From an uncultured Oscillibacter sp. (GTDB lineage: Bacteria; Bacillota; Clostridia; Oscillospirales; Oscillospiraceae), in NCBI GenBank assembly GCA_910588175.1, contig CAJUQQ010000001.1, forward strand, positions 62,001 through 126,000: a stretch of DNA of 64,000 nucleotides. The letters run 5' to 3'. The translations under genes and the position numbers were made by a program. A model generated the notes under the pieces. That model made no database searches and had not been told where the DNA came from. It saw only the letters and a program-made list of their open reading frames with translations. Within the stretch, counting starts at the first letter, position 1. Each line of letters opens with the position of its first letter. This document shows, piece after piece, positions 24,321-33,370 of the stretch.

Positions 24321-25265
24321 ATGTTATTATCAAGAAAGAGCCGCAGACAGCCGGATCGACCCCATCAGGAGAAAAGCCTCTATCCGGTTCTGCATGTGGC
24401 GGGCAGCTTAAAAGAATACCAAAAAGAGCTGGTGAAGAAGGAGGTTGCCTCTCTCTCGGAACTGAGCCTGGTGGGCACGACCTTCTCCGGTGTGCTGAAG
24501 GAGGCGGACCATTTCCAGGAGGAGCTTCAGGAGCTTGGCCAGTCCTTTGCCAACATTGACGAGGCAGCAGGAGAGTTTGCCCATGTCCGGGAGGAGATTG
24601 GCGGAACGGTCTCCGAGGCTCAGGGGTTGATGGACGCGCTGAAAAACACCTCGATGAAAATTCAGGAGTCCTATGACGAGATGGCGGATATTTTCGGAAA
24701 CCTGCAATCCGCGATTCGGGGGATTCAGCAGTGCATGGGGAAGATCGTCTCCATTGCGGATCAGACCAACATCCTGGCCATCAACGCCTCCATTGAGGCC
24801 GCCCGGGCCGGAGTGGAGGGCCGGGGCTTCGCCGTGGTGGCAGCCCAGGTGAAGGAACTGGCCAAGGAAATCAAACAGCTGGCGGGTGAAGTGGACACCG
24901 GCGTGAGTGACGTGGAGGTCCGGGCGGGGGAGCTCAGCAGCAGCATCCAGACCTCCCAGCAGACCTTGAATCAAGGTGTGGACATCGTGGGGCAGACCGA
25001 GGAGAGCTTCCACAAGATTACGGCCACCGCTGAGAGTACAACCTCCGTGCAGTCGGAAATCTCTGGTGTGATTCAGACCTCGCAGCAGGAATTGGCGGTG
25101 CTTTGTCAGTTTTTCGATCAGATCAAGGGTCAGTATCAGGAGGTGGTCAAGCACATTGATCAGGCCAGCCGACTGGGGACAACAAAGAGCGCCATGTTCG
25201 AGGATATGGACAATATGATTTCCCAGTTGCCTCCGATTGTCAAGGATCTGGAGGCGCGGGACTGA
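24321..25265 (+). CDS. Soluble methyl-accepting chemotaxis-like protein
   Basis: This 314-residue, mostly coiled-coil protein has no membrane helix and no HAMP domain. The signalling hairpin tip is present (IADQTNILAINASIEAARAG, about residues 151-170, then GRGFAVVA). ATG 24321 follows AAGGGGG. It is cotranscribed with the FIST protein, which has no output domain of its own, so the pair likely works as a split cytoplasmic receptor. No che or flagellar genes are in the window; the output partner is unknown. Confidence 0.88.
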   Translation: MLLSRKSRRQPDRPHQEKSLYPVLHVAGSLKEYQKELVKKEVASLSELSLVGTTFSGVLKEADHFQEELQELGQSFANIDEAAGEFAHVREEIGGTVSEAQGLMDALKNTSMKIQESYDEMADIFGNLQSAIRGIQQCMGKIVSIADQTNILAINASIEAARAGVEGRGFAVVAAQVKELAKEIKQLAGEVDTGVSDVEVRAGELSSSIQTSQQTLNQGVDIVGQTEESFHKITATAESTTSVQSEISGVIQTSQQELAVLCQFFDQIKGQYQEVVKHIDQASRLGTTKSAMFEDMDNMISQLPPIVKDLEARD

Positions 25266-25289
25266 CCGCTTTGCTGATATGGGCACAAC

Positions 25290-25316
25290 TGGGACCGCCA
25301 CTATGTGGCGGTCCCA
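25290..25316 (+). terminator. Terminator of FIST/chemoreceptor operon
   Basis: TGGGACCGCCAC pairs with GTGGCGGTCCCA around a 3-base loop. Confidence 0.8.
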
Positions 25317-25321
25317 ATGAT

Positions 25322-25362
25322 TGTAAAAGAAAACCACCGGCTGAGCTGGTGGTTTCAAAAGG
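25322..25362. repeat. Solo IS200/IS605-like end hairpin
   Basis: AAAACCACCGGC, a short loop and GCTGGTGGTTT form a palindrome in the context TGTAAAAG...AAAAGG. The same context frames the left-end-like hairpin of the remnant at 22508. No transposase follows. Both sit right behind a rho-independent terminator. Confidence 0.55.
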
Positions 25363-25479
25363 TTTTATCTGTGTCCGGGAAAAGTATCTTTCTTTCAGCG
25401 AAAATATACCGGCTTTTCGGTGCGTTTACAAGACCTTTCATGCTATAGTTTCAGCAACAACACAAAGGAGTATGCTGCC

Positions 25480-25827
25480 ATGCGAATTGTGGTTCGGTTG
25501 CCCTTCAACACAGGGATTATCAACCGGGAGACGATTTCCAAAATGAAAGACGGCGTCATTATCATCAACAACAGCCGGGGCCAGATGGTGGTGGAGCAGG
25601 ACCTTGCCGATGCCCTGAATTCCGGCAAGGTGGCCGCCGCCGGTTTGGACGTGGTGTCCACGGAGCCCATTCGAAGCGACAATCCCCTGCTGAAGGCCAA
25701 AAACTGCATCATCACCCCCCACATGTCCTGGGGAGCCAAGGAGAGCCGCCAGCGGATCATGGACTGCACGGTGGAGAATGTAAAATCCTATCTGGCCGGA
25801 GCGCCGGTAAACGTGGTAAACCGGTGA
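25480..25827 (+). pseudogene. Glycerate dehydrogenase with internal deletion
   Basis: ATG 25480 with AAAGGAG upstream starts MRIVV, the normal N-terminus of hydroxypyruvate reductases. The sequence then jumps to the middle of the NAD domain (FNTGIINRETISKMKDG) and keeps the C-terminal part with GLDVVSTEP and NCIITPHMSWG. About 200 residues, including the NAD-binding glycine loop and most catalytic residues, are missing, leaving 115 residues in frame. The catalytic His region survives. It cannot bind NAD normally. The next gene, glycerate kinase, is its expected pathway partner. Confidence 0.85.
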
Positions 25828-25830
25828 GCG

Positions 25831-26964
25831 ATGAAGAAGTGTGTAATTGTCTCGGATTCCTTTAAGGGCACCCTCTCCAGCCTGGAAATCTGCCGCCTGG
25901 CCCGGGAATCCGTCTCCGCGATTTTTCCCGGCTGCCGGGAGGTGGACGCCATCCCGGTGGCCGATGGCGGGGAGGGAACGGTGGACTGCTTTGTGGAGGC
26001 CATCGGCGCGGAGAAGGTGACGGTTTCCGTCACCGGGCCCTTCGGCGAGCCCCTCCGGGCTGCCTATGCCCGCCGGGGGGAGCAGGCGGTGGTGGAAATG
26101 GCGGCGGCGGCGGGCCTGCCCTTGACGGGAGACCGGGGAGACCCGGAGCGCACGACCACCTATGGCGTGGGGCAGCTGCTCCGCCACGCCGTGGAGCATG
26201 GCTGCAAAACGGTTTTGCTGGGCCTGGGAGGCAGCGCCACCAACGACGGCGGCTGCGGCTGTGCCGCCGCCCTGGGTGCGCGGTTTTATAACCACAGGGG
26301 GGAGTCGTTTCTTCCCGTGGGCGGAACCTTGGACCAAATTGCCCAGATTGACCTGACGGAACTCCGCCATTTTCTGGAGGGTGTTCGGATTCTCGTCATG
26401 TGCGATGTGGAGAACCCCCTTTACGGCCCCCAGGGCGCGGCTTTTGTCTTCGGGCCCCAGAAGGGGGCGGACGCCGCCTGTGTCCAGCGATTGGACGGCC
26501 AGCTTCGGGCATTGGACCAGGTGCTCCGGCGGGAGCTGGGAATGGATTTGGGAACGCGCCCCGGCTCCGGAGCCGCCGGAGGCATGGGCGCGGGCTGTGT
26601 GGCCTTTTTGGGAGCGGAGCTCCGTTCCGGCATTGAGGCGGTGCTGGACACGGTGGACTTTGACCGCCGCCTGGAGGGAGCGGACCTGGTCATCACCGGC
26701 GAGGGGCGCATTGACGCCCAGAGCTTAGGCGGCAAGGTTATCTCCGGCGTGGCGGGCCGGACGAAAGCGCGGGGGATTCCCCTGGTGGCAATTGTGGGAG
26801 GCATCGACCCCAGCGCTTCCGCCGCCTACGGCCTGGGTGTCACGGCTATGTTCGGCATTGACCGGGAGGCTAAGGATTTCCGGGAATGTGCCGGGAGGAC
26901 CGGGGAGAACTACCGGCGGACCTTGGAGGATGTTCTGCGGCTGATCCGCGCCTTCGCCCCGTAA
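25831..26964 (+). CDS. glxK: Glycerate kinase, GlxK/GarK family
   Basis: This 377-residue glycerate kinase phosphorylates D-glycerate with ATP to a phosphoglycerate, feeding glycolysis. Typical motifs are SDSFKGTLSS near the N-terminus, VADGGEGTVDCF (about residues 44-55) and LGLGGSATNDGGCG (about 130-143). It begins three bases after the broken dehydrogenase stop. With the dehydrogenase defective, glycerate must come from another enzyme or from outside. Confidence 0.94.
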   Translation: MKKCVIVSDSFKGTLSSLEICRLARESVSAIFPGCREVDAIPVADGGEGTVDCFVEAIGAEKVTVSVTGPFGEPLRAAYARRGEQAVVEMAAAAGLPLTGDRGDPERTTTYGVGQLLRHAVEHGCKTVLLGLGGSATNDGGCGCAAALGARFYNHRGESFLPVGGTLDQIAQIDLTELRHFLEGVRILVMCDVENPLYGPQGAAFVFGPQKGADAACVQRLDGQLRALDQVLRRELGMDLGTRPGSGAAGGMGAGCVAFLGAELRSGIEAVLDTVDFDRRLEGADLVITGEGRIDAQSLGGKVISGVAGRTKARGIPLVAIVGGIDPSASAAYGLGVTAMFGIDREAKDFRECAGRTGENYRRTLEDVLRLIRAFAP

Positions 26965-27019
26965 AGGGAGATGGCGGCGTCCAGCGCATGTCCCTAATTT
27001 TCACAAAGAAGGCGTTTTT

Positions 27020-27874
27020 ATGTGGATACTCTTTGCGTTTGCCTCCGCGTTCTTCGCCGGGCTGACCGCCGTCTTGGCAAAGTGCGGCATCCGCCGGACG
27101 GACTCCACTGTGGCAACGGCGATCCGCACGGTGATCGTGCTGGCCTTTTCCTGGGGAATGGTGTTTCTCACCGGAGCCCAGACGGGTCTGGGGACCATAG
27201 GAAAACGGACGCTGCTGTTTCTGGTTCTCTCCGGCCTGGCCACCGGGGCCTCCTGGCTGTGCTATTTTAAGGCCCTGCAATTGGGGGACGTGAACAAGGT
27301 GACCCCGGTGGACAAGAGTAGCACGGTATTGACCATTCTCCTGGCTTTCGTCCTCCTGGGGGAGCCGGTCAGCGCCGGGAAAGCCCTGGGTGTCCTCTGC
27401 GTGGGGGCAGGGGTCCATCTGATGATCGAGAAAAGAGGCGGGGAAACGGCCTCCGGCCTCTGGCTGCCCTTCGCGCTGGGCTCCGCCGTGTTTGCCAGCC
27501 TCACCGCTATCTTGGGCAAGCTGGGTGTCAGCGGCGTAGACTCCAATTTGGCCACGGCGATTCGCACCGCCGTGGTGCTGGTGATGGCCTGGGGGATGGT
27601 GTTTGTCACCGGCAAGGCGTCCGATCTTCGGGAGGTACCCAGGGAGGAGCTGGGTTTCATCTGCCTCTCCGGTCTGGCCACCGGGGCCTCCTGGCTCTGC
27701 TATTACCGGGCCCTCCGGGACGGAGCCGCCAGCGTGGTGGTTCCCATTGACAAACTGAGTGTTCTGGTGACCGTGGCGTTCTCCGCCATCGTGTTCCACG
27801 AACGGCTGAGCAGGCGGGCGGCGCTGGGCCTGGCTCTGCTCACGGGAGGGACGTTGGTGATGCTCTGGAGCTGA
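27020..27874 (+). CDS. EamA/DMT-family transporter
   Basis: This 284-residue membrane protein has ten helices in two EamA repeats. The internal duplication is plain: SGLATGASWLCYFKALQLGD (about residues 71-90) recurs as SGLATGASWLCYYRALRDGA (about 214-233). It is probably a drug/metabolite exporter or small-solute permease. It lies 55 bases behind glycerate kinase and may be cotranscribed. Cargo is unknown. Confidence 0.9.
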   Translation: MWILFAFASAFFAGLTAVLAKCGIRRTDSTVATAIRTVIVLAFSWGMVFLTGAQTGLGTIGKRTLLFLVLSGLATGASWLCYFKALQLGDVNKVTPVDKSSTVLTILLAFVLLGEPVSAGKALGVLCVGAGVHLMIEKRGGETASGLWLPFALGSAVFASLTAILGKLGVSGVDSNLATAIRTAVVLVMAWGMVFVTGKASDLREVPREELGFICLSGLATGASWLCYYRALRDGAASVVVPIDKLSVLVTVAFSAIVFHERLSRRAALGLALLTGGTLVMLWS

Positions 27875-27968
27875 GCGCTGTAGATGTGCCGGAGTCTGTT
27901 TTGAACGGCGTTTTGACATTTTTCAAACAAGGTCCAAAAACCACGCCGCTTTTTTGTCGAATTTGCCG

Positions 27969-27997
27969 TGGACTTTTTTTCGTCTCCGGTGTACAAT
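27969..27997 (+). promoter_or_regulatory. Promoter of ferritin gene
   Basis: TGGACT (27969-27974) and TACAAT (27992-27997) are spaced by 17 bases. The -35 is weak. Confidence 0.5.
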
Positions 27998-28029
27998 CAG
28001 CTTGTTTAATGATGAAAGGAGCATTTGCC

Positions 28030-28542
28030 ATGCTGAGTGAAAAGGTTTCTGCCCTGCTGAACGAGCAGGTCAACAAGGAGTTCTACTCCGCCTATCTGTA
28101 TCTGGACTTCTCCAACTATTTCGAGGCCCGGGGCCTGGACGGGTTCGCCAACTGGTACAAGATTCAGGCTCAGGAGGAGCGGGACCACGCCATGCTGTTC
28201 TATCAGTATCTCCATAACAACAGCGCCAAAGTGACCCTGGGCGCCATCGCCCAGCCGGATAAGGTGCTGGACAGCGATATGACCGTGCTGAAGGCGGGCT
28301 TGGAGCATGAGCTCTATGTCACCGGCCTGATCAACACCATCTATGCCGCCGCCTATGAGGAGAAGGACTTCCGCACCATGCAGTTCTTAGACTGGTTCGT
28401 CAAGGAGCAGGGGGAGGAAGAGGACAACGCCAACGACCTGATCTCCAAAATGGAGCTTTTCGGCTCCGACCCCAAGAGCCTGTACATGCTGAACAGCGAA
28501 CTGGCGGGCCGCGTCTACAGCGCGCCGTCCCTGGTGCTGTAA
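28030..28542 (+). CDS. Ferritin (non-heme, bacterial FtnA type)
   Basis: This 170-residue four-helix ferritin stores iron as a ferric core in a 24-subunit shell. Ferroxidase ligands are visible as Glu in NEQVNKEFYSAY, and Glu/His in QAQEERDHAMLFYQY. A later ligand is Glu in FVKEQGEEE. ATG 28030 follows AAAGGAG; the longer open frame upstream covers the promoter. It is monocistronic with its own terminator. Confidence 0.95.
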   Translation: MLSEKVSALLNEQVNKEFYSAYLYLDFSNYFEARGLDGFANWYKIQAQEERDHAMLFYQYLHNNSAKVTLGAIAQPDKVLDSDMTVLKAGLEHELYVTGLINTIYAAAYEEKDFRTMQFLDWFVKEQGEEEDNANDLISKMELFGSDPKSLYMLNSELAGRVYSAPSLVL

Positions 28543-28563
28543 GCCCGTTGAAACACGAAAAAA

Positions 28564-28598
28564 CGGTCCGGAGGAACTTCCCTCCGGACCGCTTTTTC
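28564..28598. terminator. Terminator after ferritin gene
   Basis: CGGTCCGGAGG (28564-28574) pairs with CCTCCGGACCG (28581-28591), followed by CTTTTTCTT. It may also serve the convergent thioesterase gene. Confidence 0.85.
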
Positions 28599-28606
28599 TT
28601 ATGGGC

Positions 28607-29002
28607 TCAGCCGCTCAGTTTCCCGTTGCACTTTGCCAGAAACTTTTCATTTCCGATGATGGCCCGGGTGTGAGTCCCTTTTCCGATGGGGCCTTTTTCG
28701 TCCCAGGCGGAAACCAGGAAATCCACCATCCTTCCGTTCTCCGACACGGCGGTGATCTCCGCTTCGGCGTAGACCTTCATCCCAACGGGAGTAGGCGCGT
28801 CGTGGCGGATGTCCAGGTGCGTGCCCACACTGCCCTGGCCCTCCTCCAGAAAGGACTGGAGAGCCGTCATGGCGGCGTTTTCCATCATGGCGGCCATAAA
28901 GGGGGTGCCGAACACCGGCAGGGCGCCGGAGCCGATAGCCCCGGCGGTGAGCTCCTGAGTGACGGTCTGCTGTAATTGGCACTTTGTTCCGATCAGAATC
29001 AT
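28607..29002 (-). CDS. Hotdog-fold thioesterase, FlK-like
   Basis: This 131-residue acyl-CoA thioesterase-like protein carries Thr and Glu in VFGTPFMAAMMENAA (about residues 30-44) and His in GTHLDIRHDAPTPVG (about 59-73), matching the Thr-Glu-His set of fluoroacetyl-CoA thioesterases. Fluoroacetate detoxification is not implied; these relatives usually act on small acyl-CoAs of unknown identity. ATG 29002 is chosen since AGGAGG sits only one base before the ATG at 29008 but seven before this one. Confidence 0.82.
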   Translation of the reverse strand: MILIGTKCQLQQTVTQELTAGAIGSGALPVFGTPFMAAMMENAAMTALQSFLEEGQGSVGTHLDIRHDAPTPVGMKVYAEAEITAVSENGRMVDFLVSAWDEKGPIGKGTHTRAIIGNEKFLAKCNGKLSG

Positions 29003-29147
29003 GATCATACCTCCTGAGTGTGCTTCCGCCGCGCTGACTGGAAAAAACGCCGGACCGTCAGAGCGCGCGGGCGTTTAGTTGCTTCTTTGCCGCAAGCGGC
29101 GCTGCCTCGCCTTCGCGAAAAGTCTCACATGATGGAAGAAAAGGGGG

Positions 29148-31136
29148 CTAAATTCCAAGCTCCGTCCAGAGGTCGTTGTACAGCCTCCGGGTTTCCATAG
29201 GCAGAACCAGATAGGCCTCGCAGCGGTCCAGCACCTCCTGGGGCGCGGCGATGATGTCAAAGGTCTCCTGGCCCAGCTCCTCCTCGTAGAGTTCTTCGTA
29301 ATAGGCGGGATACTGCTCCAGCGCCTCCTGGTTGGGAGAGGCGTACCAGAGATAGTCCATGTTGGCGAGGTTTGCCTCGGTGGAGGCGATGAAGTTGATC
29401 CACGCCTGCGCCTCGTCAAAATGCGGAGCGTCCTTCAGCACGCACATGGCGTCCATAAACCAGTTGGAGCCCTCCTCCGGCACCACAAAGGCCAGGTCCT
29501 CGTTGTTCTCCAGCATGGTGAGGTAGTCCCCGGCGTAGTACACGCCGATGGCGGCGTTCCCGCCTTCTAGCTTTTGGAAGATCTCGTCCATGACAAAGGA
29601 TTGGTACACGCCTCGATTTTTGGCGTCCTTGAGGAGCTGGAAGGCCTCCCGGAGCTCCGCCTCGTCGGTGGTGTTCAGGGAATAGCCCAGGTAGCTGAGG
29701 GCCGTAGCCATGGCGTCCCGGGAGTTCCGGAACATCAGCACGTTTCCGGCGTACTGATCGTCGAACAGGGCGGACCAGCTGGTGATGGGTTCCTCCACCA
29801 TGGCGGTGTTATAGATGATACCCACAGTGCCCCAGGCGTAGGGGACAGTATAGCGCTCCTCCGGGTCGTAAGTCAGGCCCTTAAAGCGGCTGGAGATTTT
29901 GCCGTAATTGGGAATCTGGCTGTAATCCAGTTCCGCCAGCATGTCCTCCTCAATGAGCTGGGAGATCATGTAGTCGGAGGGAACAATGACGTCGTAATCC
30001 CCCGCGCCGCTTTTCAGCAGGGAGTACAGGGCTTCGTTGCTCTCGGCGGTCTGGTAGTTGACAATGATGCCCGTCTCTTCCTCAAACTGGGTGATCAGGT
30101 CTTCGTCGATATATTCCCCCCAGCTGCACACGTTTACCACCGGCTGGGCGTTGGTGGCCCCGGTGAGAAGGATGACCGCGATGAGAAAAGAGGTGGCCAG
30201 AACCAACGCCGCCCCCCGGCGGAAGACCCGCCCCTTGGGAGTGTCCAGCATTTGGGTCAGCTTCCGGGAGACGGGGCGGCGTTCCTCGCCGCTGCGCTCC
30301 GCCCGGGCCTCCCGGAGGTTTACGATCACCAGCAGGGCCAGCACCGTCACAAAGAGCAGGGTGGACACGGCGTTGATCTCCGGCGTTACCCGCTTTTTCG
30401 TCATGCCGTAGATAGTCATGGCCAGGGTGGAGCTGGAAGATCCCGCCGTAAAGTAGCTGATGATAAAGTCATCCACGCTCATGGTGAAGGCCGTCAACGC
30501 TCCGGAGGCGATGCCGGGCTTGATCTCCGGCAGGATGACCTTCCAGAAGGCCTGCATCCAGGTGCAGCCAAGGTCCTGGGCGGCGTCCACCAGGTTTTTG
30601 TCCATCTGCCGGAGCTTAGGACCCACGGAGAGAATGACGTAAGGAATGTTGAAGGTGACATGGGCAATCAGCAGGGTGCCGAAGCCCAGGGTCAGCCGCT
30701 CCGGCAAGACCACCACGTGCTGAACGCCGTTGAACCAGACGGAGAAGTCCCCCCAGAAGGTGAAAAAGGCCACGAAAAACAGGCACATGGCTACGCCAGT
30801 CACAATGTCGGCGTTCATCATGGGGATGCTGTTTACCGTGTTCAGCGCCGTCCGGGACCGCCGGCGGAGGCTGTAAAAGCCGATGGCGGCAAAGGTTCCG
30901 GCCACCGTGGCGATGGCCGTGGCCAGCAGGGAGACCAGCAGCGTGGTGTAGACGCTGCGCATGATGAGCCGGTTTTGGAACAGGGACTTGTACCAGTCCA
31001 GGGAAAAGCCCGTCCAAACGATGTTGCTGTTGCCTTTATTAAAGGAGAAGACAATCAGCAGAAAAATCGGCGCGTAGAGAAACAGGAAGACCAGGGCCAT
31101 CAGGGCCCGGCTGCCCAGGCGGTTTCCTCTTTTCAC
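29148..31136 (-). CDS. potCD: Polyamine ABC transporter permease/substrate-binding fusion (PotC-PotD)
   Basis: This 662-residue fusion has a PotC-type permease at residues 1-270 (EAA loop DAAQDLGCTWMQAFWKVILP). A further membrane helix (about 305-325, LVLATSFLIAVILL) tethers a PotD-type extracellular binding domain (about 333-662, beginning VNVCSWGEYIDEDLITQFEE). Usually PotD is a separate lipoprotein; here the helix replaces the lipid anchor, fixing one or two binding domains per transporter. Its start overlaps potB as ATGA. Spermidine/putrescine is the likely cargo. Confidence 0.93.
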   Translation of the reverse strand: MKRGNRLGSRALMALVFLFLYAPIFLLIVFSFNKGNSNIVWTGFSLDWYKSLFQNRLIMRSVYTTLLVSLLATAIATVAGTFAAIGFYSLRRRSRTALNTVNSIPMMNADIVTGVAMCLFFVAFFTFWGDFSVWFNGVQHVVVLPERLTLGFGTLLIAHVTFNIPYVILSVGPKLRQMDKNLVDAAQDLGCTWMQAFWKVILPEIKPGIASGALTAFTMSVDDFIISYFTAGSSSSTLAMTIYGMTKKRVTPEINAVSTLLFVTVLALLVIVNLREARAERSGEERRPVSRKLTQMLDTPKGRVFRRGAALVLATSFLIAVILLTGATNAQPVVNVCSWGEYIDEDLITQFEEETGIIVNYQTAESNEALYSLLKSGAGDYDVIVPSDYMISQLIEEDMLAELDYSQIPNYGKISSRFKGLTYDPEERYTVPYAWGTVGIIYNTAMVEEPITSWSALFDDQYAGNVLMFRNSRDAMATALSYLGYSLNTTDEAELREAFQLLKDAKNRGVYQSFVMDEIFQKLEGGNAAIGVYYAGDYLTMLENNEDLAFVVPEEGSNWFMDAMCVLKDAPHFDEAQAWINFIASTEANLANMDYLWYASPNQEALEQYPAYYEELYEEELGQETFDIIAAPQEVLDRCEAYLVLPMETRRLYNDLWTELGI

Positions 31137-31987
31137 AGGATCACCGCCTGTTCCTCGCCCTCGCCGAAGCGGTTCATGACCACCATGCAGACGACGACGA
31201 TGACCATCATCACCAGGGAAATGGCGGCACCCAGCTGGGGATTATAGGCCCCGCCCAGGAATTGCTGCTCAATCAGGTCCCCCAGCAGGAGCTCCGTGCC
31301 GCCGCCCAGCATTTTGCTGATGGCAAAGGTGGAGACAGAGGGGACGAACACCATGGTGATGCCGGAGAGGACCCCCGGCAGGCTGAGGGGAAGAATGACC
31401 CGGCGGAAGACGCTGAGGCTGTCCGCCCCCAGGTCCCGGGCGGCCTCTACCAGGGAGCCGTCCAGCTTCACAATGACGGAGTAGATGGGCAGAATCATGA
31501 AGGGCAGGTAGTTGTACACCATGCCCAGCACCACCGCCCCCTGGGTGTTCATCATGGGGAAGTATTCCAGGCTGGTTCCAAAAAACCTGTTGTATAGGCC
31601 AAGGAGGCCGGTTTTCAGGAAGATCTGGTTCAAAAGACCGTTGTTCTCCAGAATGGACATCCAGGAGTAGGTCCGCAGCAGGAAATTGATCCACATGGGC
31701 AGCATGATGAGCACCATGGCCGCCCGCTGGAAGCGCTCGCCCTCCCGGCTCATCATATAGCTCACCGGGTAGCCGATAACCAGGCAGATCAGCGTGGCGA
31801 TGAGGGCCAGCTTGAAAGACCGGCCGAAAACCACGGCGTAGGTCCCCATCCGGGAGAAATTCTCCAGGGTAAAGCCGCCCTCGCCGCTGGAGAAGGCGTA
31901 AACCACCACCAGCACGATGGGGGCCACGACGAAAAGAGCCATCCAAATGACATAGGGGATGGCGAACCGGGAGAGCTTAGGCTTCAT
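31133..31987 (-). CDS. potB: Polyamine ABC transporter permease PotB
   Basis: This 284-residue, six-helix permease has an EAA loop ([20 protein letters not shown], about residues 180-199) that docks on the ATPase. It starts inside the end of potA (11-base overlap) and overlaps potCD by four bases, so translation is coupled throughout the operon. It forms a heterodimer with the permease half of PotCD. Confidence 0.93.
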   Translation of the reverse strand: MKPKLSRFAIPYVIWMALFVVAPIVLVVVYAFSSGEGGFTLENFSRMGTYAVVFGRSFKLALIATLICLVIGYPVSYMMSREGERFQRAAMVLIMLPMWINFLLRTYSWMSILENNGLLNQIFLKTGLLGLYNRFFGTSLEYFPMMNTQGAVVLGMVYNYLPFMILPIYSVIVKLDGSLVEAARDLGADSLSVFRRVILPLSLPGVLSGITMVFVPSVSTFAISKMLGGGTELLLGDLIEQQFLGGAYNPQLGAAISLVMMVIVVVCMVVMNRFGEGEEQAVIL

Positions 31988-33137
31988 CGCTGCCCTCCTC
32001 CGCCGCGTCCAGCTCGTCGTACTCGTCGGAGAAGGAGGAGTAGTCGCCGTACAGGCCGGAGTACCGGCTCTTTTTCATGACGTGGATGCCGTCGGGGTCA
32101 ATCTTGATGCCGATGCGGGCCCCCACGGGGGAGTGGTCCGTGGTCTGAATCAGCCACTTGAAGCCCCGGAAGTCTACGATGATGTCATACTGCATCCCCT
32201 TGAAGGTGACGTTGGTGACGGTGCCCGTCAGCTGGCCCTGTTCCACGGGAACGATGTCGATGTCCTCGGGCCGGATGACCACGTCCACCGGCTCGTTTTC
32301 GGTGAAGCCTCCGTCCAGGCAGGGGAACTGGCGGCCGTACATCTGGACCAGCTTGTCTTGGACCATGACGCCGTCGATGATGTTGGATTCCCCGATGAAG
32401 TCCGCCACAAAGGCGTTTTTCGGCTCGTTGTAAATATCCTCCGGGGTGCCGATCTGCTGGATGGAGCCCTTGTCCATGACGACGATGGTGTCGGACATGG
32501 TCAGAGCCTCCTCCTGATCGTGGGTGACATATATAAAGGTGATGCCCACCTGCTGCTGGATGCGCTTGAGCTCAATCTGCATGTCCTTGCGGAGCTTCAG
32601 ATCCAGGGCACCCAGAGGCTCGTCCAGCAGCAGCACCTTGGGCCGGTTCACCAGCGCCCGGGCGATGGCCACCCGCTGCTGCTGTCCGCCGGAGAGGGCG
32701 TCCGTCCGCCGGTTTTCAAAGCCCTTGAGGCTGACGGCCTCCAGCATCTCCAGGACCCGCTGCCGGATTTCCTCCTCCGGGAGCTTCGTCTTCCGCTTGG
32801 GGTCCGAAGGGTCCGGCCTTCGCTGCATCCGAAGGCCGAAAGCGACGTTCTCAAAGACGTTCAGATGAGGGAAAAGCGCGTACTTCTGAAACACCGTGTT
32901 GATCTGCCGCTTGTAGGGCGGGACATCGTTAATCCTCACACCGTCGAAGAGGACGTCTCCCGACAGTGGTGCCGTGAAGCCGCCGATAATCCGCAGCGTG
33001 GTGCTCTTGCCGCACCCGCTGGGCCCTAGCAGTGTGAGGAATTCCTTGTCATTGATATAAAGGTTTAAGTGATCGAGAACCAGCTCGTCGTCGTACGCCA
33101 TGCAGAGGTCCCGCAGGCGAATCAACTCTTTGGACAT
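31977..33137 (-). CDS. potA: Polyamine ABC transporter ATPase PotA
   Basis: This 386-residue ATPase has Walker [12 protein letters not shown] (about residues 38-48), signature [15 protein letters not shown], Walker [12 protein letters not shown] and a C-terminal TOBE-like domain. ATG 33137 follows GGGGGAGG; the open frame extending to 33647 covers the leader and promoter. A leader of about 165 bases carries a hairpin that ends right at the ribosome site. Confidence 0.94.
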   Translation of the reverse strand: MSKELIRLRDLCMAYDDELVLDHLNLYINDKEFLTLLGPSGCGKSTTLRIIGGFTAPLSGDVLFDGVRINDVPPYKRQINTVFQKYALFPHLNVFENVAFGLRMQRRPDPSDPKRKTKLPEEEIRQRVLEMLEAVSLKGFENRRTDALSGGQQQRVAIARALVNRPKVLLLDEPLGALDLKLRKDMQIELKRIQQQVGITFIYVTHDQEEALTMSDTIVVMDKGSIQQIGTPEDIYNEPKNAFVADFIGESNIIDGVMVQDKLVQMYGRQFPCLDGGFTENEPVDVVIRPEDIDIVPVEQGQLTGTVTNVTFKGMQYDIIVDFRGFKWLIQTTDHSPVGARIGIKIDPDGIHVMKKSRYSGLYGDYSSFSDEYDELDAAEEGSDEA

Positions 33138-33149
33138 GTATCCTCCCCC

Positions 33150-33175
33150 GTTTCTTTTCTTGAAAGAAAAGAAAC
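33150..33175. repeat. Perfect palindrome abutting the potA ribosome site
   Basis: Arms GTTTCTTTTCTT (33150-33161) and AAGAAAAGAAAC (33164-33175) have a 2-base centre. A related palindrome with 16-bp arms lies at 34808-34843; both share the centre TTCTT/AAGAA. Confidence 0.75.
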
Positions 33176-33309
33176 AAAAGAACTTTAGCGCGCCACGGGG
33201 TCTGGTGGTTGAGCTGGCCGAAGTGACGGCAACCAAGCGCGGTGTTCCCTGTAACTCTTCTTTCCATCGCTTGAGATTTGAATTTCGGTCGAAATTCAGC
33301 GATAACTGC

Positions 33310-33338
33310 ATGATAACGGAACCACCCCCAAATGTCAA
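33310..33338 (-). promoter_or_regulatory. Promoter of potA-potB-potCD
   Basis: On the minus strand TTGACA (33333-33338) and TATCAT (33310-33315) are spaced by 17 bases. The gap to the divergent HAAS promoter is small. Confidence 0.8.
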
Positions 33339-33370
33339 GGGAATTATTGGGGCGGAAACTATTGTTTTTT

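Noticed and set aside
29574..31247. A 557-codon plus-strand frame opposite potCD
   Set aside because: Low-complexity Gly/His/Gln/Val composition typical of antisense frames; no start signals; the minus-strand genes are unmistakable.
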